Shown here piece after piece: positions 19,550-30,359 of a stretch of 64,000 nucleotides of DNA. The position numbers were made by a program, and so were the translations under genes. This DNA comes from Geosiphon pyriformis (Eukaryota > Glomeromycota > Glomeromycetes > Archaeosporales > Geosiphonaceae), in NCBI GenBank assembly GCA_016748015.1, contig JAAOMT010000514.1, positions 88,282-152,281 of the forward strand. Direction: 5' to 3'. Each line of letters begins with the position of its first letter. The first letter of the stretch is position 1. Under the pieces are notes generated by a model that had not been told where the DNA came from, made no database searches, and was given only the letters and a program-made list of their open reading frames with translations.

Positions 19550-20955
19550 ATGGGACAACTTGAACCACAACAACAAAACCAGCTCAAAGAGCTAATTGCA
19601 GAATTTGCCGATATCTTTGCTGAAAACAACAATGACTTTGAAAGAACCAATTTGGTTCAACATCAAATCTACACAGTAAATGCCAACCAAGGTGACAGCA
19701 AGCCTATTGAGTTGCTCCAGAAAGTCACCAATTTATTCGCAAAGAAGTACAACGGATGCTCAACAATAGGCTTATTCAACCATTAATGAATCCATGGGCC
19801 TCACCTGTGGTCTTAGTTAAAAAGAAAAATAAAAAGATACGATTTTGTGTTGATTATTGACAACTCAACAGCATCACCATTGGAGATGCCTATCCTTTTT
19901 CCCGAATTAATGACATGTTAGATGCTCTTGAAAAGTTCAAATACTTTTCAACATTAGATTTAAAGAGTGGATACTGGCAAGTTGCCATGGATCCCAAAGA
20001 TTGCCCCAAAACAGCATTTACTATTCAAGAAGGAAATTACAAGTTCAACGTAATGTCTTTCGGATTATGCAATGCACCAGCAACATTCTAAAGACTCATG
20101 GATGTTGTTTACAAAGGCCTCCTTTGGAAATCAGTAGTTGTTTATCTTGATAATACTGATGTTTACTCACCATCTTTTGAATTACACTTAAAACACCTGC
20201 GAAAAGTCTTTCAATGATTATGGAAAGCAGAATTGAAACTGAACATCAAAAAATGCTACTTCAGAAAAACAAGTTTGGCCTTTCTTGGTCATATCGTTAG
20301 TAAAAATAGAATCAAACCAGATTCTGGAAAAATCAGTGCTGTCAAAAACTTCAAAACTCCTCAAAACACTACAGAACTAAGAGAATTCATAGAGTTAGCC
20401 TCTTACTATTAGAAGTTTATCAAAGAATTCTCAGAAATTACAAAACCTCTCAACCAGCTTACCACCAAAAACGTCAAATACAAATGAACTGCTGAACACC
20501 AAAATGCATTTGAAATCCTCAAAGAAAAACTAATCACAGCTCCAATTCTTGTCTACTCAGATTTCAGCAACCAATTCTGGTTAGCAATAGATGCCTTTTA
20601 TACTGCCTTTGGTGCCATTCTATCACAGTTAGATGACAATAGAAATGAACAAATAATTGCTTATGCTAGTAGAACATTGAAACTGGCTGAAAAAAACTAC
20701 CCTGCAACAGAATTAGAAACTGCAGCAGTAATCTGGGCCCTACATTACTTCAACCTTTACTTCAGACCCAAAGAATTCAATATTATCACTGATAATATTG
20801 AACTCAAATGGCTTCAAAACAAAAACACTCAGCTAAATGCCAAACAAACCTGATGGACAGAATTTTTAGCCAACTACCAATACATTGTACATCACAAACC
20901 AGGAAAACTCCACACCAATGTTGATTGTCTCTCAAGAATAAGGCAAAATTAGAAC
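19550..20955 (+). pseudogene. Reverse transcriptase and RNase H of element B
   Basis: RT blocks in order: IAEFADIFAENNNDFERTN, a small deletion/frameshift near 19695, PWASPVVLVKKKNKK, FCVDY-stop-QLN (TGA 19858), STLDLKSGYWQVAMD (first catalytic Asp), NVMSFGLCNAPATF, YLDN at 20143-20154, and LAFLGHIVSK. RNase H: AIDAFYTAFGAIL (Asp), ATELETAAVIWAL (Glu), IITDNIELKWL (Asp) and the HHKPGKLHTNVDCLSR end. Stops: 19858, 20089, 20485, 20851 and others, each explained by one or two transitions from Arg, Gln or Trp codons. The second Asp of YxDD is Asn. Confidence 0.92.
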
Positions 20956-22383
20956 ATAAAAACAACTCCCATTTGAATTAACAACAAAACAACAAACAAT
21001 GAATCCCAAAAACTACAACAATCTTAAACAATATTTGGAGACATTAACAATTCCAACAGATTGGTTCTCAAATAAAAAACATTGGTTACAACAACAAGCC
21101 AATTAATACTTCTTACACAACAACATGATTTATTATTGAAACTTCAGAAACCCAGACAATCCACTCAGATTAATACAAGAACATGAAAAAGAAACCATTT
21201 TATATAACATGCACTCAGACCCTTCATCAGCACACCTAGGAAAAGACAGCACCACCCAGAGAGCACTAGAATATTATTTTTGGCCTCAAATGAGAAAAGA
21301 CATTTATAAATATGTTAAGTTTTGTGATAGTTGTCAAAGAAGAGAAGGAACTCACCCTATAGAATCTTTAATCCCAATCAAAGTTGAACAGTCTTTTGAC
21401 TGAATTGATATCAATTTAGTCGGACCACTCCCTATCACAAACCAAGGAAACTGTTATATTGCAGTAGCTGTAGACTATCTCACCAAATGGCCTGAAGCCA
21501 GAGCCATTCAACAAGCAGATGCGAAATCAGTAGCAAACTTCATCTACGAAAACATTATTTGTAGATATAGATGCCCAATAGAACTTTTATCTGATCAAGG
21601 AACACATTTTGTGAACAATTTAATCCAGGAAATTTGTGGACAATTTAATGTCAAAAGACTATTATCTTCGCCCTATCATCCACAAACAAATGGACTTATA
21701 GAACGTTTCAACAGAACATTGTGTGAATTATTAGCCAAGGTTTTAACTGATTTTGAGCAAAAATGAGATCTTTTTATTCCATCAGTGTTACTAGCATATA
21801 GAACACTAAAACAAGATACCACAAAACACACACTATTTGATTTAATCTATGAAAGGACAGCAATGTTACCAATTAGTTTCACAATAAAAACATATCCAGT
21901 ACAACTAATTAATAAAGACAACTTTCAGGAAACACTACAATAAAGAGCCTATACTCTGCTTAGCACATTGGAAAGAAAACAATGAATAGCAGCCACCCAT
22001 ATTAAACACTCTCAAGCTCAACAAAAAGAATGGCATGACAACAAATTGCCTTCAGTTACCAATGAATTTAAAATTGGAAACAAAGTTTTCTTACACAGAA
22101 CTAAAGCTGAAAAACAATAGAGTAAAAAATTTGAAAATAAATGGAATGGACCATTTTTTATCCATGAAGTCCTAGGCAATGGATCATACAAGCTAAAACT
22201 TGATGACAAAATTCTAGCAAAAGTTGCACATGGAAATCGTTTAAAACACTATAATTCCAGAAACAATCTTGAACCATTAATTCTACAAATTGGTACACAT
22301 TCCCCTTTAATCAATTCCGAAAATATTCTCTGAAATTTAGAACCAATAGTTGTTATTGAACAACCTCCCAACTTGAACACTTA
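20956..22383 (+). pseudogene. Integrase of element B
   Basis: The N-terminal zinc-binding part has a His pair (MHSDPSSAHLGKDS) and CDSCQRR (21209-21403). The catalytic core reads INLVGPL (Asn where related G has IDLVGPL, so the first Asp is lost), LLSDQGTHF (second Asp kept) and NGLIERFNRT (Glu kept). The C-terminal GPF/Y-type module is WNGPFFIHEVLGNGSYKL, followed by HGNRLKHYN. I see no chromodomain. It ends with TAA at about 22381. Stops at 21402, 21764 and elsewhere. Confidence 0.9.
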
Positions 22384-22506
22384 ATTTAAATTTATTATTA
22401 TAGTTATCTTCTTATAATTTAGAAACAATCTTACAAAAACAAAACAAAAATAACATAAAAACCCATACACCAAAAATAATTTTCTTTTATTTTCAAATTT
22501 CTTATA

Positions 22507-23226
22507 ATGACTATTCCTCAAAACATTCAACAATTATTCCAAAAACTAATGTTAGCTTTAAAAACAATACCCGAATTATCTATTACTGTTACTGGAAACC
22601 ACATTAATTATACCCAAACAGAAGTAGTTACAAATTTAGCCCCAAATTCACGAAAATATCACCTGTATAAGAAGAACACAAGAAATTATTCTGGAATTCA
22701 CCTGCCAGAACTTTTAAAGCTTGCTTTAAGAGAAAACTTAATGCTCACTTCTATTAGTATTCCACCAAATGCTATTATTTAACAAAAACTTCAACTGTGT
22801 CTTAATAAAGAAAACTATGACTATACTCCAATATATAGATATTTTTACATTGAAAAAACACTTCACAAATAAAAACGGGAGCTTACAGCAACAAACCTTA
22901 CAAAAGAAGCTATTCGGAAACAACTCCACAATGAATTCAAGACAACAGCTGGACCTACAAACTGTCATTATAAACTAAGAACTGCTCTTAGACTTTATGA
23001 CCTATTCTACATCTGTGAAAATGTCCTACAAAACCCAATTTTACAGTCTTTGAAAATTCAATACATTGAAAAGCTCACAGAACTGAAATTTCAACAATTT
23101 TCAGACCAAATTTCTTCAATAATTTTGGATTATTATCTGGAAATTACAGACAGTACTTGGACTTCGACAGAGCTCAGTTTTGAAAAGAAGGTTATATTAC
23201 CAGACGAAATTAGAAATATTATTTAG
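22507..23226 (+). pseudogene. ORF3 of element B (unknown function, env position)
   Basis: A 240-codon frame from ATG 22507 to TAG 23224 has only two internal stops (22780 and about 22867). It begins MTIPQNIQQLFQKLMLALK and continues through the RLYDLF, CENVLQNP and LKFQQFSDQISSIILD blocks shared with A and D. It is weakly but recognisably similar to G's 53073-53774 frame. The last ten codons are inside the 3' LTR (from 23195). No signal peptide, membrane segment or cysteine cluster is visible, so it is unlikely to be an envelope protein. Confidence 0.78.
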
Positions 23227-24183
23227 CATGAAATTATTTTTATAATTTTTATCATTAATTAGCATATATTATTGTTTCAAATTATCACTTATTACATTAG
23301 CAAAATGTCCGAAATTATCATTTAATTAATAACCCAATTTGTACATAACACAGATGTAACCTAATTGCAATGATCAATTATGCAATACTTCGAAATATGT
23401 AACATTCAAAAGTTCACTGAAATTTGTAGAAATTTGTAGAAATAATTAATAGTTCACCAAAATATCTAATAGTTCACAGAAATAACTTGTAGTTCGCCAA
23501 AATGTATCTTTAGTTTAGCAAAATTGTAGAAAAGAGCAAAATTCAAGTTCATAAAATAGTGTTATGACAAGTTGTATAAAAAAAGAGCTTTTCTCTTCGA
23601 AAAAATGTATCTTACTTTAGATTTATCACTTAGAACCATTCTTACACACACAAAAAGAAATAAAATATCAAATAATTTGAAAAACCAATTTTTTTAAAAT
23701 ATTGCACTTAGAAAATCTCCAAAAAAAAACCCAACTAACATTTTGAAATTGATTAGCTACCAATTTCAGTAAACTGTTAGTGACTCCAGACCTGGATAGA
23801 AAACGTTTCTCTTGACAGAATTCTATTTCTTTTACATTTCTTTTATTTTTTTTCTTTTATTTTCTTATTATAATCATTAGAGTAGCCTACAGACGAAATT
23901 CCTGTAGAAGAGTTGACTTTCACAGCAAAGTAACTACACATTTTTAGTAAGCTTCCAAACAAGCAATTCCTGAGAAAGAGTTGACATTTACTACAACATA
24001 ACTACACAAAACAACTGGCATGGAATTGGCCATTCCATTTATAAGCCCAACAGTTCAAATTATAGGAAATAATTTGAAGATAAATTCAGTTACTGGAGGT
24101 TCAACTACTTCTTGGAAACATAAATTCACAGCAAATTAACATTAACAACATTCAAGAAAAGAGACCAAAAATCTCCAATAACA
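23195..24183 (+). repeat. 3' LTR of element B
   Basis: Starts TATTAC (TGTTAC with G-to-A) and ends ATAACA (GTAACA with G-to-A). It is the same length as the 5' LTR (989 bp). The border is confirmed by the ACGT duplication at 24184 and by LINE ORF1 coding resuming at once on the minus strand. Confidence 0.93.
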
Positions 24184-25440
24184 ACGTCCCTCAAAACTGG
24201 AGTAATTCCCATAACAGCATCTAAGGATTCAGCTGTTTCAAAACAAACAACAGCACATCTGGCACAAACATACATAATTAGATAACAATCAATTACACAT
24301 GTCTTCCCATCCACAGAACTAATAAAGTACCAGACATCATAAGCATTTGTTCCCATTAACAGAATATAAAGCAGTGTTCTATGATGATCTCTTGCATTTT
24401 ATGATTTCTTATCTTGATTAGCTCTGGCTACATGCACAGCATCCTTCCCAATTAAAATAGACCAACAAGCCATGACCAAATCAGCCTGCTCAATCTTACC
24501 AAATTTGACTACAGCTTTTTGCCACAATTCTACCAATTGCATTTTGATCAACACCACCATACCAAATTCAGATAGTGCAGTGTGCACAGTCTCAGCCAAA
24601 GTTCCAATAAGGATTTCTTTTATTATCATAGCCCAATCTGATCACCCAAATGATTTTTTGAGATCAGCATTCACCAAAATTTTTGCTTTTTCAGCCTTTT
24701 TAAAAGCCTGTACCAAACTTAATTCAAAAATAAATATTGCTCTGATGATCCCAGCAAATTTTGAGGGGGTAGAGACCTCCCCAAAACCATTGATTTTTGA
24801 AAATAACTTTCTAATTACCATAAGCTTTTCTTGAGCAGATTTTCTAACAACATTGTTTAAACTGATGTCCAAAGTGAAAGATTTTCTAACAGAAACATTA
24901 ACCAAGTTTTTCAAAAAGGGGGGGAGAACTACAAATTTGTCCAAGAGAATGTTATCATTATCATTATTCAAGAAATCAATTTTCTCTAGTGGTTTACCCA
25001 GTGCTCTCTTAGTCTGAATTTTCGAACTCTTAGGAGTTTGTTCTAAGTTTCTACCAGCAATAATGCCACCTTCTCCATAATCAAAGCTGGTCTCCTTAAC
25101 CAAAAATTTTTTTTTCATGTTCACACTTTCTGATTCAGTGGTATTGCCTGTTTCAGAACTCTATAAACAACTACTTGATGCCTTAGCAGTAGCAAATTTT
25201 TTATTACTTATATTATTTTTAAAAGCATCATTTCTTTTTTTTTTTCTAGACTCAGTAGACTTGACACTAATATTAAAACCAGGCTTTATGATAGACTTGT
25301 TTAAAACAGCAATACTAAGGCCAACAGTAGCCTCATAATCAAGCAAAAACAGTTTGGAAATATTGTGCTGAATGGTGAAAAAACTTTTTTCAGAAAATTA
25401 TGGGCTCTTTTTTGAAAATTTGAAATGAATGAAAGAAAGA
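24184..25440 (-). pseudogene. LINE ORF1, N-terminal part, and LINE 5' end
   Basis: Continuation of the minus-strand LINE beyond element B. Blocks: YDVWYFISSVDGKTCVIDC (24126-24356), an RRM-like region with VHTALSEFGMVVLIKMQL (24399-24629), and a long open piece 24642-25124 with ETSFDYGEGG, VRKLFSKING-type and ELSLVQAFKKAEKAKILV segments, matched in the plus-strand LINE at 44258-44898. A further N-terminal piece (LDYEATVGLSIAVL) is at 25161-25346. Similarity to the plus-strand LINE extends to about 25440, the likely 5' end; an upstream start codon is not certain. Confidence 0.85.
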
Positions 25441-26433
25441 AGTTTTTTTTTTACTGAATTTATTTTACTATAATATACAAAAATATTTTATTAAATATCT
25501 AATATACCAAAACTGTATTAATATTTAAGAATACAAAATAGTTTAATTTGTATTTAATGCTTTTTATTTATTTTTTAGTAAAAAACCACAAAAAAAAGTA
25601 TAATTATATTGGTTTAAATATAAACTACTATAAAAAAATACAATTTATATAGTTTAATTAAATATTTATTAGTTAGTATTATTTATATGCTTAATATAAA
25701 TAAAACTATAATTATTAATTTTTGGTTTATATAATAAATATTTGTTTTTTTTGGCTTAAATAATAGTATTAATATTGTTATAAATATATAATATAGTCTT
25801 AATTAGTTTAAATAATTGGTTATATATAATAAAATATAAGTTATATCTTATTGTAAATACTTAATTTGTTTATATAAACTAAATAGTAATTAAACTATAT
25901 TCTGTAAATATTTTAATAATAATAAAATTTAATTTGCCAAATTTTTAATTATTATGTATTTAATTTAAATTTTTTTCGAATTTTTGTTTTTTAAACTACA
26001 GTCAAATTTTTATAAAAAAACACAATTAGAATATACAAATTATGTTTTATTTTAAAAATATTTTATTATAGAGTTTTATAATTGTTATTTATTTTTTAGA
26101 ATCTTCTTTTATTTTTTATATTTATATAATTTTTTTTAAGTAAATTTTGGTTTTCTATATATTAATATATTTTTTTGTCAATAATTTATCAATTATTACA
26201 GTATAATTTTCGAAATTTTGACCAATTGTTGTGTATTTAATAGTAAATTATTAAATATATTTATAGTAATTAATGTTTTAAATTTTTGATTATAGAAAAA
26301 AAAATTATTTTTTGTTAATAGTTTTGAATTATAATAAATATTACTTAAAATCATAATTGAATAACATAATCAATTGTTTTTTTATGTTTAATTTATTTTT
26401 AAAAAATAAATTAATATTAAATAAAATTATATA

Positions 26434-26478
<45 letters not shown>

Positions 26479-26999
26479 ATATATATTATTATTTAACTGT
26501 TTAATATTAATTTTTTGTTCAAATTAATATAAAATATGTTAACAATATAAATATTTATATTTGTTTTTGAAAATTTTTATTAATATTAGCATTTATTAGT
26601 TAAAAATATAATATTATATTTAGAGAAAAATAATACAAAGCAATATTAATTAATTGAAATAAATATTTTTTAATTGAATATAATAAGAAGTTAAATTATT
26701 AACCAAAAATAATATATAATAATTTTAAATTTGAAAGTCTTTATTATATATTTGAACTATGTTTTCTATATATCTAAGCATATTTATGTTTTGAAATTAA
26801 ATTTGTAAATTACAAGTAAATTGAAATATTAATTTTTTTAAAGCATCTTAAATTTTTTGTATATCTAATTATTAAAGATTACAATTTATAAAAGTTAGTT
26901 AAATTTGAAGTAAAAAAAATTATAATTCAAAATTTATTTTATAAAAAACCCAATTAATTTAATATAACAATAATATATAATATTTATATTTTTATTATT
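25441..26999. other. AT-rich gene desert
   Basis: About 1.6 kb of nearly pure A/T sequence with no frame of note. It holds an (ATA)n microsatellite at about 26440-26476. It separates the 5' end of the minus-strand LINE from the next LINE derivative. Confidence 0.7.
26440..26476. repeat. (ATA)n microsatellite
   Basis: About twelve uninterrupted ATA units in the AT-rich stretch. Confidence 0.85.
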
Positions 27000-28535
27000 A
27001 AGATTTAATAAACAAGACCCAACCACTATTTAAAAATTAGAAACAAATTAAGTATTCTAATACTAAATATAGTTCATGTACTTTCTACATGTAACCAGTT
27101 ATTTGAGTCAGTTCAGACTATACTATGTTGATGCTCTAAAAAAAAACTTATTTAAAGAAGACATCCTCTAAACAATTTCAAATAATGTAGCACTATTATT
27201 AACTAATCTAACTAACTATTCAGCTGTTTTAAAGACATCAGTTTTAACAGCAACAGATTCATGTTTCCAAAATGACATTAAATTAGAAAACATATAATTA
27301 TTAATAGAAGACAAACCTATATAAAAGCCAGACATATTAACATTTTTATAGTTATATTTAGTTTTTAAAGCAATCATCTCATGTTTCAGCTTACTAACAG
27401 CTTTACTGAAAAAATTTATGTGTACTAAAACTTTATTGACTTTAAGACTAAGAGCACTACTTAAAACCAAGTCTTCATTAACAAATTGTTCAAACACTTT
27501 TATCATAGAACCAACAGGCTTAACAATAAAATTAATCAAAGCAAAAAACTTGGCCAATTTCAATTTCAATTTTAAAAAAATCAATCAAAAAAAACTATAA
27601 AATCATCAAATATTATATCAGCAAAAAAAACTAAATCAACTAAAAAACCAGAGACCAAAGAAGACACAAAAACAGCAGCTTTGACATATAATCTGTTACC
27701 AACAACATGAGAGATGAATATCTTGAAAATTTTAAAAGAGAGAGATAAAAACACTTTATAATTCAAAGCTAGATAATCTGAATCTTAGCACTAAAAACAG
27801 CACTAATTTTTAGGAGTTTCCCATCAGATACAGCACTTTCTTAGTGTACTAGTTTTAAGTACTATAGCATTCAAATCAATTTGAAAACCAAATGTAACCA
27901 AAGCAAATCGGAAATAACAACCAGATTTAAGAAAATAAAAAATAAAACATGTTTGACCACCAACTTGAGAAATTATATTACTAATTTCAAAAGCTGTACA
28001 GCCAAAGGAAAGATTGACCAACTTGGTCTTAAATTTATCATAAAACAGAATAGTCTTATTCTAATTTACCAAGAAGAAGATTTTAATATTATTTTTGCTC
28101 ACCAAACTGACCAATGATTCAAAGTAGATATAGCAAAGTCTAACTTTTCAAAATAAACAACCACATATTGCCAAATACCAGCAGACTTCAGCATAATATA
28201 AGTAATATTACCAAACACATCAAGAGTTGTCTTAATATTAGCAGCAAAACACTCAAAAGCATATTATGCAGCATAACAGCAGTAGAAAAGAAACCAGATT
28301 CAGAAACTACCAGAGACTTGACAATTTTGAGAAAGACTAAATAAACAAAACTTGTAAGCTCAACCAAAAAAGCAGCTTTCAAAGACATTTGAAAAGCAAA
28401 CTCCATACAAAAAAGCTTTACATTGATCTTTAATACTGATTTTACATTCAAAAAACCATGTATAAACTAAAAAACAGCCTTAACATAAGCCAATTTGATC
28501 TTGAAAGTAGTATCAAGTACCAGAATAGAGACCAC
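27000..28535 (-). pseudogene. ORF1-only LINE derivative, 3' part
   Basis: The minus strand encodes FKIKLAYVKAVF, VKLFCMEFAFQMSLKAAFL, an RRM-like segment FEISNIISQVGGQTCFI (27824-28021), a decayed zinc knuckle (CCF-stop-C...), then a coiled-coil-like segment (27216-27584, VNKVLVHINFFSKAVSKLKHEM) ending ...ATLFEIV-stop-RMSSL. Almost directly after this comes a sequence like the LINE 3' UTR (GTTACATGTAGAAAGTACAT, TTGGGTCTTGTTTATTAAAT). No endonuclease or RT lies between, so this copy lacks ORF2. From memory the protein resembles ORF1-type proteins annotated in Rhizophagus. The N-terminal part is at 37896-38655, across element D. Confidence 0.7.
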
Positions 28536-29512
28536 TATTACTGGAGATTTTTGGTCTTTTTTTTGAATGTTGTTAATGTTGGTTTGCTGTAAATTTACGT
28601 TTTCAAGAAGTAGTTGAATCTCTAATAACTGAATTTATTTTCAAATTATCTCTTATAATTTGAACTGCTGAGCTTATAAGTGGAATGGCCAATTCTATAC
28701 CAGTTACTTTATGTAGTTATATTGTAGTAAATATTAACTTTTTTCCAAGAATTGCTTGTTTAAAAGCTTATTAAAATGTGTAGTTACTTTGTTATGAAAG
28801 TTAACTCTTTTACAAGAATATTGTCAGTAGACTATTTCTATAATTATAATAAGAAAAAAAATAAAAAATAAAATAAAAAATAAAAAAAATGTAAAAAAAA
28901 TAAAATTCTGTCAAGAGAAACGTTTTTTATTCAGGCCTGAAATTATTAACAGATTACTGAAATTGGTAGCTAATCAATTTTAAAACGTTAGTTGGGTTGA
29001 GGAAATTTCAAGTTTAATAATTTAAGAATTTGGTTTTTAAATATTTGATTTTTTATTTGATTTTGTAAAGATGTGTAAAAGATAATTTGTTCTAATTAAG
29101 ATATCTAAAAGTAAGATACTATAATAAGATATATTTTCTTGAAAAAAAAAGCTCTTCTTTTATACAATTTGTTGTAGTACTAGTCTTTGAACTTGCACTT
29201 TTTTTTTGCTACAATTTTGGCAAACTAAAGATATATTTTGACAAATTACAAGTTATTTCTCTGAATTATTAATTATTTCGGCCAATTTTTATTAATTTCG
29301 GCAAATTTTGACTATGTTAAATGGTTTAAAGTATTATGTAATTTGATCATCTTAATTTCTATAGTACAAATTGGATTATTAATTAAATGATAATATTTGA
29401 TAATTGATTAAATAATAATAATGATTAACATAATAATAATATATACTAATTAATAATAAGAATTATAAGAGTAATTTCATGCTAATTAATAGCTAAAATT
29501 CTACTAGTAACA
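28536..29512 (-). repeat. 3' LTR of element D (977 bp)
   Basis: On the plus strand it starts TATTAC (28536) and ends GTAACA (29512). It pairs with 36931-37895. The minus-strand TATA box lies at about 29159-29165 (TTTTATA on the plus strand). Confidence 0.9.
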
Positions 29513-30206
29513 TAATCTCTTTTTTAAGACTGAGCTCTGTTAAAGTCCAAGCACTATCTGTAATATTGAGATAGTAGTCCAAAATAATTGAAATGATCTG
29601 GTCTGAAAATTGTTGAAATTTTAGTTTTGTAAGCTTTTCAATATACTGAATTTTTATTAGATGAAATATTAGATTTTTGAAGACGTTTTCACAAGTATTG
29701 AATAGATCATAGAATCTAAAAACTGCTCTAAATTTGTAGCAAGTGTTTATTAGTCCAGCTGCTGTCTTGAATTCATTGTAAATCTGTTTGTATATAGCTT
29801 TAGAAATAATGTTTGTTGCTTCAAGTTCCAGTTTTTGTTCATAAAGTGTTTTTCCAATATAAAAATATCTATAGATAAGAGTATATTCATTGTTCTATTC
29901 ATTGAGAAATAGTAAAAGTTTTTGTTAGATTAAGGTATTTGGTAAAATATTAATAGGGGCAATTAAGAGATTTTTTTAAAGCTTGCTTTAAAAGTTTTGG
30001 TAATTGATTTCTAGTGTAACTTCTTATGTTTTTTCTATAAAGGTGATAATTTTGAGAATTTTTTACTACTAAAGCTGTGTTTTTTTTCTGAATGTAATTA
30101 ATTTAACTTCTATTAATTGTTATGGATAAGTCAGGAAGTGTTTTTAAAGCTAACATTAATTTTTGAGATATTTGTTAAATATTTTAAAGAATAATTATAA
30201 TAAAAT
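29493..30206 (-). pseudogene. ORF3 of element D (unknown function)
   Basis: The minus-strand frame ends with TAG (29493-29495) inside the LTR, reading ...EIMLLVEF as in A. Upstream, in several broken frames, are QKLMLALKTLPDLSITI, KLTKLKF-type and LDYYLNITDSAW blocks equal to those of A and B. The start is placed by alignment with B only. Confidence 0.65.
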
Positions 30207-30359
30207 GACTAACTAATAAAAAGAATAAAGAAAATTATTTTTGGATATAAAGTTTTTATTTGTTTTTGGATTTGAGTGTTTTTTGTAATTATTTATTATT
30301 TTTGTTTTATGTTTTTGTGTATTTTTGAAGAGATTATTGTGAAAAATATTAAATTAAGT

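Larger units (their letters stand above)
14275..24183 (+). mobile_element. Element B: nearly complete Ty3/gypsy retrotransposon (9.9 kb)
   Basis: Two LTRs of 989 bp flank gag, protease, cysteine-rich module, dUTPase, linker, RT/RNase H, integrase and ORF3, all on the plus strand. Target duplication: ATGT at 14271-14274 and ACGT at 24184-24187 (one C/T difference). In the first 240 bases the two LTRs differ at 11 positions by hand alignment, 10 of them transitions. Integrase follows RNase H, as in Ty3/gypsy elements. It lies inside ORF1 of the minus-strand LINE. Confidence 0.95.

Noticed and set aside
19858-20853. In-frame TGA, TAG and TAA as recoded codons (alternative genetic code)
   Set aside because: Stops occur with frameshifts and active-site losses, differ between copies, and replace several amino acids (Arg, Gln, Trp); the kinase frame has none. 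Decay explains it better.
22507-23226. ORF3 as a retrovirus-like envelope gene
   Set aside because: No signal peptide, membrane anchor, glycosylation-rich ectodomain or cleavage site is visible; only the position matches.
24472-24834. Plus-strand frame of 120 codons
   Set aside because: Antisense shadow of LINE ORF1 (24399-25124 minus).
27418-27600. Plus-strand frame of 60 codons ending in Lys-rich tail
   Set aside because: Antisense shadow of the ORF1-only unit on the minus strand.
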